Program-made: the position numbers and the translations under genes
The notes under the pieces: model-generated
Databases searched by the model: none
Seen by the model: only the letters and a program-made list of their open reading frames with translations
Told to the model about the DNA's origin: nothing
In this document: positions 18,821-28,563 of the stretch, one piece after another
Layout of the letters: each line of letters begins with the position of its first letter
How positions within the stretch are numbered: the first letter of the stretch is position 1
Source: Corynebacterium sp. ACRPS
GTDB taxonomy: Bacteria > Actinomycetota > Actinomycetes > Mycobacteriales > Mycobacteriaceae
DNA: 44,244 nt
NCBI RefSeq assembly: GCF_022346005.1
Contig: NZ_JAKRMY010000018.1
Span: 1 to 44,244 of the forward strand
Direction of reading: 5' to 3'

Positions 18821-19933
18821 TTATTGCAGGTTTCCAAAGCTGGCTGCAGAGAGCCAATCGCCGTAGAAGATGCAGATGCCCGCCATCGCGGCCATCGCGC
18901 TTAATAGCCAGAAACGCGTGACAACCGCGGTTTCGGCCCAGCCGCCGTTTTCAAAGTGGTGGTGGATGGGCGCCATGCGGAAAAAGCGCTTGCCCGTCGT
19001 GCGGAAGACCACGATCTGGATGACCACGGAGACCGTTTCAATGACGAAGATGGCGCCGATGACGATCATCAGCAGCTCGGTGCGGGTGGTCACAGAAAGG
19101 CCGGCGACGAGGCCGCCAAGCGCGAGCGATCCGGTATCGCCCATGAAGATCTTCGCCGGTGCGGCATTCCACCACAGGAAGCCGAGGCAGCCGCCCAGGC
19201 CCGCGGCTGCGAGCACTGCGAGATCCAAGGGATCGCGGACCTCGTAGCAGCCGGCGGCCGGGGAAATCGAGCACGAGTTGCGGAACTGCCAGAAGCTAAT
19301 GAGCGTATAGGCACCCATCACCATGGCGGTGGTACCGGCGGCGAGGCCGTCCAGCCCATCGGTCAGGTTGACCGCATTCGACCACGCGGCGATGAGCAGG
19401 TATAAAAAGACCAAGAAAATGATCGTGCCAATCACGGCGCCGCCAACGGCGATATCGAACGTATCGAAATCGCGGACGAAGGACAGGTTGGTCGAGGCAG
19501 GGGTTAGCCCATTGGCATCCGGGAATTGTAGGGCGAGGATGCCGAAGATGAGCGCGATGGCCAGCTGGCCTACCAGCTTGGCTGTTTTATTAAGGCCGAG
19601 GTTGCGCTTTTTGAACAGCTTGATGAAGTCATCGGCAAAACCCAGGCCGCCGAGTCCCATGGTCAAGAAGTAGACCAATAACCCCGAGGGGCTAAATCCA
19701 CCGTTGCCGGTTGCGCGGGCATAGATGCCCACGATGAGGTAGGCCACCGTGATGGCCAGCAAGATCGCCAGACCGCCCATCGTCGGGGTGCCCCGCTTGC
19801 GCAGGTGAAGCTGCGGGCCGTCTTCGCGGATTTCTTGGCCTTTTCCGACGCCAGAAAAATACCGAACCAAAACTGGGGTGGTAAAAATCGCGACGAGGAA
19901 ACTAACGACGCCCGCGATAATGATCTGAGTCAT
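18821..19933 (-). CDS. mraY: Phospho-MurNAc-pentapeptide transferase MraY
   Basis: MraY moves phospho-MurNAc-pentapeptide from UDP to undecaprenyl phosphate, making lipid I. This 370-residue membrane protein has about ten helices. It shows the family signatures [11 protein letters not shown], the Mg-binding [14 protein letters not shown] (Asp pair), [12 protein letters not shown] and [12 protein letters not shown], plus MAPIHHHFE. All catalytic residues are visible. It lies between murF and murD. Confidence 0.98.
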   Translation of the reverse strand: MTQIIIAGVVSFLVAIFTTPVLVRYFSGVGKGQEIREDGPQLHLRKRGTPTMGGLAILLAITVAYLIVGIYARATGNGGFSPSGLLVYFLTMGLGGLGFADDFIKLFKKRNLGLNKTAKLVGQLAIALIFGILALQFPDANGLTPASTNLSFVRDFDTFDIAVGGAVIGTIIFLVFLYLLIAAWSNAVNLTDGLDGLAAGTTAMVMGAYTLISFWQFRNSCSISPAAGCYEVRDPLDLAVLAAAGLGGCLGFLWWNAAPAKIFMGDTGSLALGGLVAGLSVTTRTELLMIVIGAIFVIETVSVVIQIVVFRTTGKRFFRMAPIHHHFENGGWAETAVVTRFWLLSAMAAMAGICIFYGDWLSAASFGNLQ

Positions 19934-19963
19934 TGCTAGAGATCTTTCTCCTTGAGATAGGGA

Positions 19964-21493
19964 CTAACGGCGATTGAGCTGTTCTGCCACGCGCCACAAG
20001 CGCTGGGCATTCGAGGATTTCACGAGGACGACGTCCTTGGCCGCGCGCGTGGACCAGTCCTCCACCCCGGCAGGGGCTACCCGCAGGATATTTTCTACGG
20101 CCGTCGTCGCGGCCTCAATATCGGGGCAAAGTTCGGTCTGGATGCCGTGCGCGTGCGCGGCCTCCACCATGGCTACGGTATGCGCGCCTTCTCCTACCGC
20201 AACGAGGTGATCCACGTGGTATTTCGAGAGCACCGATCCTAGGATGCGGTGAGCTTCGACGGCTTCGCCGCCAAGCTCGCCCATCTCCCCCAGCACCGCG
20301 ATGGAGCGGGCATCCGGGCGGGCCGCGGAGGTATAGGCCAAGGCGGCAATCGCCGCGTGCATCGAATCCGGGTTGGCATTATAGGAGTCATCGATGACGG
20401 TGACGCCATCGCGGCGGGTGCGCACGTCCATGCGGTGCGCCGAGCTCGTCTGGTGTCCGCTGAGCGCCCGCGCGGCAACGGCGGGTTCCACGCCCGATTC
20501 AATGGCCGCTGCGGCCGCGGCCAGGGCATTAGAGACCTGGTGCTTGCCAAAGACCTGTAGCTTAATGCTCATCGGCTCGACGCCGGGGGCGTGGAAGGTA
20601 AAGGACGGGCGGGCGACATCGTCAAGCTCAATATCGGTGGCATAGTACTGCGCATCCGCGGCCTGCGGGCGGTTGGCGGAATAATAGACCACCTTGGCCT
20701 GCGTGCGCGGTGCCATCGAGGCGACGAAGGGATCGTCCGCATTCAGGACCGCTACCCCGCCGTCTGCCGCGGCGGGCAGGGACTCGATAAGCTCGCCCTT
20801 GGCCTGGGCGATATTCTCCCGCGAGCCAAACTCGCCTAGGTGGGCGGTGCCCACGTTGAGCACCACGCCCACCGTCGGGGCCGTGATCTCGGTCAGGTGG
20901 CGAATATGGCCGATGCCGCGCGCGGACATTTCCGCCACGAGGAAGCGGGTGTGCTCATCGCAGCGCAGGGCGGTATAGGGAAGGCCTACCTCGTTATTGA
21001 AGGAGCCGGGCGGGGCGACGGTTTCGCCCTCGGCGCGGAAAATGGTAGCCAGCAAATCCTTGGTAGAAGTCTTGCCCGCAGAGCCAGTAACGCCGACGAT
21101 ATCCAAGCCCTGTTCCGCGGCGAGGCGGGAGGTCACCTCGCGCGCGAGATCGGATAATGCCCCGATCACAGCGGCGGCGGAGCCATCCTCATCGTTGGCA
21201 TAAATATCGGCATTGGCGGCGTTACCGGTCACGCGGCCTTGGGGCTTGACGATGATCGCCGGTACCCCCACCGGCCGAGCGGCCAGCACGGCCACGGCGC
21301 CTTGCTCTATGGCTTTTTCTGCAAAATCATGGCCATCGACGCGGGCACCGGGCAGGGCTACGAACAAGCTGCCGGTGGTGACCTTGCGCGAATCAAACTC
21401 CACGAAGCCGGTCACGCGTTCATCGGGATCATCAACGCCATCCAGGCTACCGCCGGTTATCGCGGCGATATCTCCAATAGAAAGTGGAATCAT
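19964..21493 (-). CDS. murF: UDP-MurNAc-tripeptide--D-Ala-D-Ala ligase
   Basis: MurF adds the D-Ala-D-Ala dipeptide, completing the pentapeptide. The 509 residues carry the N-terminal UDP-binding domain (GFVEFDSRKVTTGSLFVALPG), the P-loop VGVTGSAGKTSTKDLL, GSFNNEVGLPYT, LNVGTAHLGEFGS and the C-terminal VIDDSYNANPDSM. The ATG lies two bases beyond the murE stop, so the genes are almost certainly coupled. Confidence 0.98.
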   Translation of the reverse strand: MIPLSIGDIAAITGGSLDGVDDPDERVTGFVEFDSRKVTTGSLFVALPGARVDGHDFAEKAIEQGAVAVLAARPVGVPAIIVKPQGRVTGNAANADIYANDEDGSAAAVIGALSDLAREVTSRLAAEQGLDIVGVTGSAGKTSTKDLLATIFRAEGETVAPPGSFNNEVGLPYTALRCDEHTRFLVAEMSARGIGHIRHLTEITAPTVGVVLNVGTAHLGEFGSRENIAQAKGELIESLPAAADGGVAVLNADDPFVASMAPRTQAKVVYYSANRPQAADAQYYATDIELDDVARPSFTFHAPGVEPMSIKLQVFGKHQVSNALAAAAAAIESGVEPAVAARALSGHQTSSAHRMDVRTRRDGVTVIDDSYNANPDSMHAAIAALAYTSAARPDARSIAVLGEMGELGGEAVEAHRILGSVLSKYHVDHLVAVGEGAHTVAMVEAAHAHGIQTELCPDIEAATTAVENILRVAPAGVEDWSTRAAKDVVLVKSSNAQRLWRVAEQLNRR

Positions 21494-21495
21494 TA

Positions 21496-23031
21496 CTACT
21501 CCTTCGTATCCCTAAGAGTATCGCGATGCGCCGTTCCTGCCAGCTTTTCCTCAATGGCGCGCGCCATTTCCTCTCGGTCATCAAAGTGCAGCGTGCGCTC
21601 GCCGACGAGCTGGCCTACCTCATGGCCCTTGCCGACGACGATGATGGCATCGCCCGGCTCCGCCCAATCCACCACTTCATCGATGGCGTGTGCGCGCGAG
21701 CCCTGCTCCCGAATATCGGCGTCCGGTGCGGCCTGGCGAGCGCCCTCAATGACCGCTGCGCGAATCGCGGCTGGGTCCTCGGTGCGCGGATTATCATCGG
21801 TCACCACCGTGAGATCCGCCCGGGTGGCCGCAGCCTCTCCCATAATCGGGCGCTTGGTGCTATCGCGGTCACCGCCGGCGCCCACGACGACGCCGACGCG
21901 ACCGGTAGTGCCCTCCAATTGCAGGCGCAGGGTATCGAGCACCGCCGCGATGGCCGCGGGCTTGTGGGCATAATCCACCACGGCCACGAAGTCCTGACCG
22001 CGGTCGATCCTTTCCATGCGCCCCGGAACGGCGACGTTTTCCACGCCGGTCAAAAAGACCTGCGGGTCTTCGCCCACCGCAGTAGCCATCCCTAGGGCGA
22101 GCGCAGCATTGGCGATATTGAATTCGCCGGGCAGCGGTAGCCGGAAGGAATAGTCGGTGCCGTCTAGGTTGAGGTCAACCTCCTGTGCACCGGTCGCCTC
22201 GGTAGCCGTCTGCCGGGCGGAGATCGTGGCATCGCCTGTACGCGTTGCCACCGTCGTAACCGGAGAACCGGCGTCTTCTATCTTTCCGCGGAGGCGCTCG
22301 CCCCACTCATCATCAACACAGATGACCGCGCGCTGGGCGGCCTGCTCCCCTAGGAATAGCCGGGACTTGGCCGAAAAGTACTCCTCCATCGTGGGATGGA
22401 AATCCAAGTGGTCTTGGCTGAGGTTGCTGAACCCGGCCACAGCAAAGTTGGTTCCGCGCACGCGGCCGAGCTCCAAAGCATGGGAGGAGACCTCCATGAC
22501 CACGTGAGTCACGCCCTCGTCCTTCATGCGGGCGAAAAGTTCTTGCAGCCGTGGGGCTTCCGGCGTGGTCAAAGAGGTGGGCACCGGCGTGCGATTGATG
22601 CGGGTGCCGGTGGTTCCGATAAGGCCGACGGAGTGCCCGGCCTGCAAGAGGCCAGCCTCCAGCAAGTAACTAGTCGTGGTCTTGCCGGAGGTGCCGGTAA
22701 TACCCAAGACCGTGAGATCGCGGGTGGGGTGTCCGTAGATTTCTGCTGCAATCGGACCTAGGACTGCGCGGATATCTTCTACCACGATGATCGGCCGGGT
22801 TTCGTTAGCCTGGCGAAGGTGATCGAGCCCGGGGGCATCGGTAAGCACCGCGCCCGCCTTGGTATCGCCGACGAACTGGGCGCCGTGCACGCGCGTGCCC
22901 GGAAGGGCGGCAAATAATGCGCCTTCGGGAAGGCTCGCGGAATCCAAGCCGCACGCGCTGACCTCAACGGTGCCATCACCGATGACGCGTCCGTGCGAAA
23001 GCTGCGCAAGTTTTTCTAAGGAAACAGACAT
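21496..23031 (-). CDS. murE: UDP-MurNAc-tripeptide synthetase (meso-DAP adding)
   Basis: MurE adds the third stem residue. The 511-residue protein has the P-loop LGITGTSGKTTTSYLL, TTPEAPRLQELF, SSHALELGRV and the domain-3 motif DNPRTEDP. DNPR is the motif that recognises meso-diaminopimelate rather than lysine, which fits a DAP-type actinobacterial wall. ATG start 9 bases after the ftsI stop. Length is normal. Confidence 0.98.
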   Translation of the reverse strand: MSVSLEKLAQLSHGRVIGDGTVEVSACGLDSASLPEGALFAALPGTRVHGAQFVGDTKAGAVLTDAPGLDHLRQANETRPIIVVEDIRAVLGPIAAEIYGHPTRDLTVLGITGTSGKTTTSYLLEAGLLQAGHSVGLIGTTGTRINRTPVPTSLTTPEAPRLQELFARMKDEGVTHVVMEVSSHALELGRVRGTNFAVAGFSNLSQDHLDFHPTMEEYFSAKSRLFLGEQAAQRAVICVDDEWGERLRGKIEDAGSPVTTVATRTGDATISARQTATEATGAQEVDLNLDGTDYSFRLPLPGEFNIANAALALGMATAVGEDPQVFLTGVENVAVPGRMERIDRGQDFVAVVDYAHKPAAIAAVLDTLRLQLEGTTGRVGVVVGAGGDRDSTKRPIMGEAAATRADLTVVTDDNPRTEDPAAIRAAVIEGARQAAPDADIREQGSRAHAIDEVVDWAEPGDAIIVVGKGHEVGQLVGERTLHFDDREEMARAIEEKLAGTAHRDTLRDTKE

Positions 23032-23040
23032 TTCAAGCTC

Positions 23041-24996
23041 CTATTGTTCCCGCAGGGTCATCCGCGGCGCTGGTGTCGAGGTAGGAATATTATCGCGGTT
23101 AAGCAGCCAGGAAGAGATATCCCGGAAGATTGGGGCCGCAGACTGGCCGCCGCCGCCATTGTCTTCCACGCCGGATTTGGGCTCATCGAGCATGACTGCG
23201 ACGACGAATCGTGGGTCATCGGCAGGCGCAATGCCCGCAAAGGTGATCCAGTAGGCAGAATTAGAATACGCCCCGGAATTCGGGTCCACCTTCTGCGCGG
23301 TACCGGTCTTACCGGAGAGCTGGTAGCCATCCAATTGGGCGTTGGCGGCCGTACCGTTTTGCACCCCGGCATCGTCATCTTGGAAGACGGCGCGGAACAT
23401 ATCCACCGCAGTCTTGGCGGTTTCCTTGTCCACTACCTGGGTCTTCTTAGGCTCGGGTAGCTTTTCCGTCTCGCCATCGGGGTCTTTGATCTCGTCGATG
23501 ATGCGCGGTTCGATGCGCTCGCCGCCGTTGGCCAATGCTTGATACACGCTAGCCATCTGCAGCGTCGTCCACGCCTGGCCCTGGCCGATGGGCAAGTTGG
23601 CAAAGGTGCCGCCGGACCATTGCTCTTGGTCTGGCACCGTGCCGGCGGATTCATTCGGAAGCTCAACGCCCGTGTTAGCGCCCAAGCCAAACTTCTTCAG
23701 GTACTCGGCATATTTCTCGGGGCCAAGCTTATCCGCGATCATCAAGGTGCCCACGTTGGAGGACTTACCAAAGATGCCGGTGGTGGTATACGGCTCGGTG
23801 CCGTGATTCCAGGCATCGTTGACGGTCACGCCAGCCATGTCGATGGAGCCCGGAACCTGGTGCACCTCATCCGGAGTGGTAATACCCTCCTGCAATGCGG
23901 CTGCCGCCGTCACTATCTTGGCAACGGAACCCGGCTCATAGGGGTGGGAGATGCTACGGTTCTCGAAGTCCTTGCCCTCTTTAAGCTGGTCTTCGATATT
24001 CTTATTCGGATCCACCGTGTCGGTATTAGCCATGGCGAGCACCTGGCCCGTCGCGGCATCAAGCACAACGGCCTCGGCACCCTCCGCCTGGGAATTGGCC
24101 TTGGCCTTTTCCAGCTTTTGCTGGACGTAAGTCTGCAGGTCCAAATCCAGGGTGAGGGTGACATCGCGACCATCGACGGCATCCACAACATCGCGCAGCG
24201 TGCCGGGGATGACCTGCCCATCGGCGGAGACATCCTCCGTTGACTGCCCATCAATGCCGGTCAGCTCGGTATCGCGGGCCGCCTCAAAGCCGAATTGGCC
24301 GTGGCCATCCATAGAGACCTTGCCCACAGCGTTTTCTGCAATCGCCCCATTTGGGTACTGGCGGATATCTTGCCGGTCGGCCGCCACGCCGTGGTACTTA
24401 TTGGAAATCTCTACGGCGACATCTGGGTCCACATTGCGGACCAAGACCTCGTACTGGGTATCGGCCTTGAGCTTGTTTTTAATATCGCTCGCATCAACCT
24501 TGGAGGCAGAGGCACCCGAATCCTCAATCATCTTCGGGATGCCCTCAGCCATCTCCTTGAGCTTGTCTTCCATTTGTTTGGTGAGGTACTCGTCCTTCTT
24601 GCCCTCATCCATGCCCTCGAGTTTTCCCTCGGAGGTGGCTTCCATCTTGGCCTGCTCTTTGAGCTCATCGCGCAGGCGCGTGGGAGAGACAGTCAAGGAA
24701 CGAGACTTCATTGTATAGGCCAAACGCTGGCCATCCCGGTCCAGGATCTCTCCCCGGCGGGCCGGGTCGATATAGACGCGTTCGCGCTGGGTAACAGCCT
24801 TTGCCGCAAGATCTGGGCCCCAGACCAATTGGACCCACGCAAGGCGCCCGCCCAAGGCGACGGTGGCGACGACAACACAGGTCAAAATGATGCGCAGGCG
24901 CTGGCGCATGATCGCTTTTTGGGGCACAACAGAGCTAGCGGTGCGGCGCGGCCGCGGACGGTATCCACGGTTGCCACCATTATTCGGTGCAGTCAC
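23041..24996 (-). CDS. ftsI: Septal transpeptidase FtsI (class B PBP)
   Basis: FtsI cross-links septal peptidoglycan together with FtsW. The 651 residues comprise a basic cytoplasmic tail, one membrane helix (about residues 29-51), a dimerisation/pedestal domain with the RGEILDRDGQRLAY motif, and the transpeptidase domain with catalytic SVAK (in YEPGSVAKIVT), SSN (GKSSNVGT) and KTGT (LSGKTGTAQK). There are no PASTA domains. A Lys/Glu-rich helical insertion lies at about residues 110-165 in the pedestal. The gene stands between the ftsL-like gene and murE. Confidence 0.97.
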   Translation of the reverse strand: MTAPNNGGNRGYRPRPRRTASSVVPQKAIMRQRLRIILTCVVVATVALGGRLAWVQLVWGPDLAAKAVTQRERVYIDPARRGEILDRDGQRLAYTMKSRSLTVSPTRLRDELKEQAKMEATSEGKLEGMDEGKKDEYLTKQMEDKLKEMAEGIPKMIEDSGASASKVDASDIKNKLKADTQYEVLVRNVDPDVAVEISNKYHGVAADRQDIRQYPNGAIAENAVGKVSMDGHGQFGFEAARDTELTGIDGQSTEDVSADGQVIPGTLRDVVDAVDGRDVTLTLDLDLQTYVQQKLEKAKANSQAEGAEAVVLDAATGQVLAMANTDTVDPNKNIEDQLKEGKDFENRSISHPYEPGSVAKIVTAAAALQEGITTPDEVHQVPGSIDMAGVTVNDAWNHGTEPYTTTGIFGKSSNVGTLMIADKLGPEKYAEYLKKFGLGANTGVELPNESAGTVPDQEQWSGGTFANLPIGQGQAWTTLQMASVYQALANGGERIEPRIIDEIKDPDGETEKLPEPKKTQVVDKETAKTAVDMFRAVFQDDDAGVQNGTAANAQLDGYQLSGKTGTAQKVDPNSGAYSNSAYWITFAGIAPADDPRFVVAVMLDEPKSGVEDNGGGGQSAAPIFRDISSWLLNRDNIPTSTPAPRMTLREQ

Positions 24997-25120
24997 GGTG
25001 CTCAGTCACCTTCCCTTCGCCGCCACAGGTTCTTGCGTGTATCGATTGTGCCCTACAAGATGGGCAGTGCCCGCGCTACCACGCGCGAGCACAGAGAATT
25101 TCACCACTTATTCTGTCCGT

Positions 25121-25951
25121 TTAATCGGCCTGGCTGGTGTACGGCGCGCGGGCGGGAAGGTTGGGGCGATTATCGCTGGCGTCATCGCGATTATCGTCGT
25201 TATCGCTGCCGCGGTGCTCATCCCGATCCTCGTCCGCATCATTACCGCGCGCATGTTGCTGCTGCCCGCGCGGCACAGCGTTAAGGGAATCAGACATTCC
25301 CTCCGTATCCTTCGGGTCGCTCGAGGCTTGGCCCGGGCGGATGGGTTCACCGTTAACATCGATAAGCTTTTCCGTATCAGGAGTGCCTTCGCGCTTGGCG
25401 ATGATCTCGCCATCCCCGCCGACCTCAGTCACGCCGGGTTGCTTGGGTACGGCCAAGCCCAGCTCATCCGCGCGGCGGGCAATATCCGCCGAGGAGCTTA
25501 AGTTCTCTGCATCACGGTTCAGCGACTCAATCTGATTATCCAACTGCGATTCCTGCACCGTTAGCTGCTGGATCTTAAACGTCTGCGAGGTGGACAAACC
25601 AGATAGCCACATGGCCAGCACTACCCCGCCAATCAGCAAGGTAACGGCTAAGACAGCAACGCGGGTAAAAGCATTATTCTGCTTCGTCTGCTGTTGCACC
25701 CGCCGGCCGCGGAAGCTGACGACCTGCTTCGAACCAAGCCGCTTCGCCCCGCGGTGCGGAACCCGGGTACGGCTAGGAGCCGTCCGGCGCGCCGTTTTCC
25801 CGGTAACCCTAGGGGCGGTGCGCTCGCGCACAGCGGTAGGCACTCCGGTGTCGATTCCGGTGGTGAAGTCTCGGCTGGCGCCCATGCTGCGAGTGGCCTC
25901 TCTGTCGCGGCTGTCCGTCAAGTGCTGGTTTCGGCGTGGGATGGTGCTCAT
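25121..25951 (-). CDS. FtsL-like bitopic division protein with long disordered tails
   Basis: The protein (276 residues) has one membrane helix (about residues 96-117, [20 protein letters not shown]) followed by a short coiled coil ([29 protein letters not shown]), the layout of FtsL/FtsB-type proteins that bridge FtsQ and FtsW-FtsI. The position between rsmH and ftsI is that of ftsL. It is unusually long: about 95 basic, Arg/Thr-rich cytoplasmic residues precede the helix and a roughly 90-residue acidic, Asp/Arg-rich disordered tail follows the coil. Sequence is poorly conserved in the family, so the call rests on topology and context. It overlaps rsmH by 4 bases (ATGA). Confidence 0.85.
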   Translation of the reverse strand: MSTIPRRNQHLTDSRDREATRSMGASRDFTTGIDTGVPTAVRERTAPRVTGKTARRTAPSRTRVPHRGAKRLGSKQVVSFRGRRVQQQTKQNNAFTRVAVLAVTLLIGGVVLAMWLSGLSTSQTFKIQQLTVQESQLDNQIESLNRDAENLSSSADIARRADELGLAVPKQPGVTEVGGDGEIIAKREGTPDTEKLIDVNGEPIRPGQASSDPKDTEGMSDSLNAVPRGQQQHARGNDADEDRDEHRGSDNDDNRDDASDNRPNLPARAPYTSQAD

Positions 25952-26988
25952 TTCTTGCCTCCCGGGGGTAAAAATTCTGGCGTGCCTTCGAGCCGTTCTA
26001 GAGCCCGCACGCGCACCGACGCGGCGCGGGAATTTTCTTCTACTTCCGCCGCAGATGCTTTTTCGGCCCCACGGGTAACCGTGGCGAATTCCGGTGCGGT
26101 GCCCGGCAGGTCCATCGGTAGACCGACAGGCGTGGTGGACGTAGATAGCTCCTTGAATGCTGCCTTTACGAGGCGGTCCTCTAAGGACTGGTAGCTCATA
26201 AAGACCGCGCGCGCCCCAATGGAAAGCGCACTGGTGATTACGGGAAGCACATTTTCAATGGCCTCCAACTCGCGGTTGACCTCTACTCGCAGCGCCTGGA
26301 ACGTGCGCTTTGCGGGATGCCCACCCGTGCGGCGCGTTGCCGCAGGGATGGTCGAGTATAGAAGCTCAACCAAGCGGCCCGAGGTGCTAAACGGTTCCTT
26401 CTCGCGCTCCTTGAGCACAGCGGAGGCAATCTTGCCCGCAAAGCGCTCGTCACCATAGGTCTTGAGAATCCGCGCCAGGTCCCCGTGCGAATACGTATTG
26501 AGCACGTCAGCGGCGGTAAGCCCGTGGCTCGGATCCATCCGCATATCCAGCGGTGCGTCCGTCTTATAGGCAAAGCCGCGCTCTGCCTGATCCAGCTGCA
26601 TGGAAGAAACGCCCAAATCGAAGAGGGCTCCCGCGATTCCGTGGGCGCGGGCAGCATCAAAGATATCACCCTCGCCCTGGGCAATGGCGGTACCCAACTC
26701 ATCGAAGCGAGCATTAACCGCGCAAAAACGCGGGCCGAAGGGCTCTAGCCTGGCCGAAGCATTGCGCAATGCCTGCTCATCGCGGTCCACACCGATAACG
26801 CGTGCCTGCGGGAAGGTCTGGAGGAAGTACTCGCTGTGGCCGCCGGCACCCAAGGTGGCATCGACAAGCACAGCCTGCGAGCCCGCAGCCTCCACTCCGG
26901 GGCGCAGGAGCTCTGCCATGCGCTCGCGCATGACCGGCACATGGCCGTGGTTATCCGCCACATTGTAATTAAGGTCAGTTGTAGCCAT
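25948..26988 (-). CDS. rsmH: 16S rRNA (cytosine1402-N4)-methyltransferase
   Basis: RsmH (MraW) N4-methylates C1402 of 16S rRNA in the decoding centre using S-adenosylmethionine. The 346 residues show the N-terminal [13 protein letters not shown], the SAM-binding [38 protein letters not shown], and the later [14 protein letters not shown] and [15 protein letters not shown]. The gene follows mraZ at 168 bases, a gap that holds a large inverted repeat, and overlaps the ftsL-like gene by 4 bases. Confidence 0.98.
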   Translation of the reverse strand: MATTDLNYNVADNHGHVPVMRERMAELLRPGVEAAGSQAVLVDATLGAGGHSEYFLQTFPQARVIGVDRDEQALRNASARLEPFGPRFCAVNARFDELGTAIAQGEGDIFDAARAHGIAGALFDLGVSSMQLDQAERGFAYKTDAPLDMRMDPSHGLTAADVLNTYSHGDLARILKTYGDERFAGKIASAVLKEREKEPFSTSGRLVELLYSTIPAATRRTGGHPAKRTFQALRVEVNRELEAIENVLPVITSALSIGARAVFMSYQSLEDRLVKAAFKELSTSTTPVGLPMDLPGTAPEFATVTRGAEKASAAEVEENSRAASVRVRALERLEGTPEFLPPGGKK

Positions 26989-27061
26989 TACTCCCCGCGT
27001 CCCCCTTTCTTATTTCCGCTGTGCAGGACTTCCTATCGTGGAAAGCACGACGAGTGCATAT

Positions 27062-27132
27062 AGGGCCCTGTCCGAGGCAGGTTTCTGATATCGGGGAAGT
27101 ACACCAGAATCATCCGCCTCGGACAGAGTCCT
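27062..27132. repeat. Long inverted repeat between mraZ and rsmH
   Basis: CTGTCCGAGGC (27068-27078) and GCCTCGGACAG (27116-27126) are perfect 11-bp arms. Beyond one mismatch, the outer bases 27062-27066 and 27128-27132 also pair, giving about 16 bp around a 37-nt interior. It sits within the mraZ-rsmH transcript. There is no T run, so a role in RNA processing or stability, or as a protein-binding site, is as likely as attenuation. Confidence 0.65.
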
Positions 27133-27156
27133 TACACGCACTCGAGATGCGGGCTT

Positions 27157-27591
27157 TTACAGCAAGCCCGCAAGTACGTCATCGGCATCTGCTGCCGAAT
27201 AAGCATCTTCAGTTTGCGATTGATACTCAGCCCACGCGGCTGCATCCCAAATTTCGAGGAAATCTACTGAGCCAACCACCACGCACTCTTTGGACAAGCC
27301 CGCGTACTCACGGTGGCCTGCGGACAAGGTGATGCGACCATGCCCGTCGGGCCGCTGTTCGTCCGCACTTGCCGCCAAGTTACGAATGAAAGCGCGCGCT
27401 TCCGGGTTGGTTCGAGAAACCGCCGCAGCCTTCCGTGCGCGTTCGGCGAACTCTTCGCGCGGGTACACGGCCAAAGAATGGTCCTGCCCCTTGGTAACCA
27501 TCAGGCCACCGGCGAGCTCGTCGCGAAATTTTGCAGGAAGCGTTAAGCGCCCTTTGTCATCAAGCTTCGGAGTGTAGGTTCCGAGAAACAT
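27157..27591 (-). CDS. mraZ: Transcriptional regulator MraZ
   Basis: MraZ is a DNA-binding protein with two AbrB-like swapped-hairpin domains that regulates the dcw operon, usually repressing its own promoter. The start is ATG 27591 ([20 protein letters not shown]), with AGGAAGGTGG upstream; an earlier in-frame start would add seven residues unlike the family. The 144-residue protein has the first DxxGR(L) repeat at DDKGRLTLP and the second at DGHGRITLS. It is the first gene of the operon, and its binding-site array lies about 80 bases upstream. Confidence 0.97.
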   Translation of the reverse strand: MFLGTYTPKLDDKGRLTLPAKFRDELAGGLMVTKGQDHSLAVYPREEFAERARKAAAVSRTNPEARAFIRNLAASADEQRPDGHGRITLSAGHREYAGLSKECVVVGSVDFLEIWDAAAWAEYQSQTEDAYSAADADDVLAGLL

Positions 27592-27670
27592 CCCGGCGTC
27601 CACCTTCCTCACTCGACAACTCCGGATTCCCTCACGTCAGAAGAGAGTTTTTCAACCCCATTCCTCCGCT

Positions 27671-27710
27671 GCGCCCCACTCTACCCCACGTTCCCCCACA
27701 TACCCCACTT
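27671..27710 (-). promoter_or_regulatory. Four tandem MraZ boxes
   Basis: On the minus strand four copies of GTGGGG occur at exact 10-bp spacing over 40 bases (units ending GTA, GGAA, GTAG and GCGC). MraZ is known to bind TGGG repeats of about 10-bp period upstream of its own gene. The array lies just downstream of the likely transcription start, a good repression position. Confidence 0.85.
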
Positions 27711-27724
27711 AAATCGCCATATTC

Positions 27725-27753
27725 TTAATAACTCAAAAAATATGTGCAGTTAA
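27725..27753 (-). promoter_or_regulatory. mraZ operon promoter
   Basis: Minus-strand TTAACT (27753-27748), 17 bases, then TATTAA (27730-27725) give a predicted start near 27718, immediately before the MraZ boxes. Upstream, GGTGGGG (27768-27774) and CCCCACC (27787-27793) form an inverted repeat with the same core. Confidence 0.55.
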
Positions 27754-27947
27754 AAGGGTATTTTTACGGTGGGGAGAAATCCCGCGCCCCACCTTGACAA
27801 CCCCGAAAATCCACCCCTTTAGCCCCATTTACAACATCGAGATCGCCCCACCTCATACACCACTTACAGCGCAATGCCTGCATATCCGACCTGCTACCAC
27901 CCTCTGCCACCCACAAGCCCCCACCGCGCCGCGGTTTTGGTCAGAAG

Positions 27948-27963
27948 GTGGGGCAAAGTGGGA
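27948..27963 (+). promoter_or_regulatory. Second pair of MraZ-like boxes
   Basis: GTGGGG (27948-27953) and GTGGGA (27958-27963) stand 10 bp apart on the plus strand, in the space between the mraZ promoter and the DUF3040 terminator. They could be a distal MraZ site. The rest of 27794-27947 contains no gene but several CCCCAC/CCCACC words. Confidence 0.45.
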
Positions 27964-27986
27964 AATTTTGGTAAGGCGTAAAAAAT

Positions 27987-28014
27987 CCCCAGCCACCCTT
28001 CTTGGTGACTGGGG
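27987..28014 (-). terminator. Terminator of the DUF3040 gene
   Basis: CCCCAGCCACC (27987-27997) and GGTGACTGGGG (28004-28014) form an 11-bp stem with one non-canonical pair and a 6-nt loop. On the minus strand it is followed by ATTTTTTACG. It lies 17 bases after the stop. Confidence 0.9.
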
Positions 28015-28031
28015 AAATGAAGAGTTCGCAG

Positions 28032-28433
28032 CTAGCTTTCCTCAAAGCGCCGACGGAAGTTTTCTTCCAACTTGCTGCCTACCCCACTGTTACGAGACGA
28101 GGCTGCTTTCTTTGACCGCCCATTGGTGGACTTTTTCTTTCCTGCACTAGCGGGCTGGTCGCCGCGGAGCATCCACACGCCAGCGGCGAACATGACGAGG
28201 AATCCGGCGATGGAGAGCGCAATAAACCACAAGCTTTGCTGCGCCAAGGCCACGCCGCCAACAAGCATGCACAAACCAACCACGATGAGCGCGACCCCAC
28301 GTAGGGTAACTGCGCCGCCGGATCCGCCGATCGAGGTAGATTCAGACACAGAAGCGCCAAATTTAGGATCGTCCGCTAATAACGATTCCTCTATTTCACG
28401 GAGCGTGCGTTGCTCCTGCTCAGAAAGAGACAC
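28032..28433 (-). CDS. DUF3040 family membrane protein
   Basis: The protein is 133 residues from GTG 28433 (VSLSEQEQRTLREIEESLLADDPKFG), chosen because GGAGG lies 4 bases upstream and because the family begins with this LSE.EQR.L..IE..L segment. Two adjacent membrane helices follow (about residues 55-75 and 80-100), then a Lys/Ser-rich cytoplasmic tail. DUF3040 proteins are conserved next to mraZ in actinobacteria; their function is not known. It is transcribed toward mraZ and stops at its own terminator. Confidence 0.88.
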   Translation of the reverse strand: MSLSEQEQRTLREIEESLLADDPKFGASVSESTSIGGSGGAVTLRGVALIVVGLCMLVGGVALAQQSLWFIALSIAGFLVMFAAGVWMLRGDQPASAGKKKSTNGRSKKAASSRNSGVGSKLEENFRRRFEES

Positions 28434-28563
28434 TTTTCCTCCAACTAGGGACTGGGCTTCGGCCGATATATCTTCTACCAATACTAACGCCCAGAGTAAC
28501 CAGTATGTTCCCCAAAAGGTAGTTATTCCCCTCAACAGTGATTATGGCGCCGCAATGCTGCTG

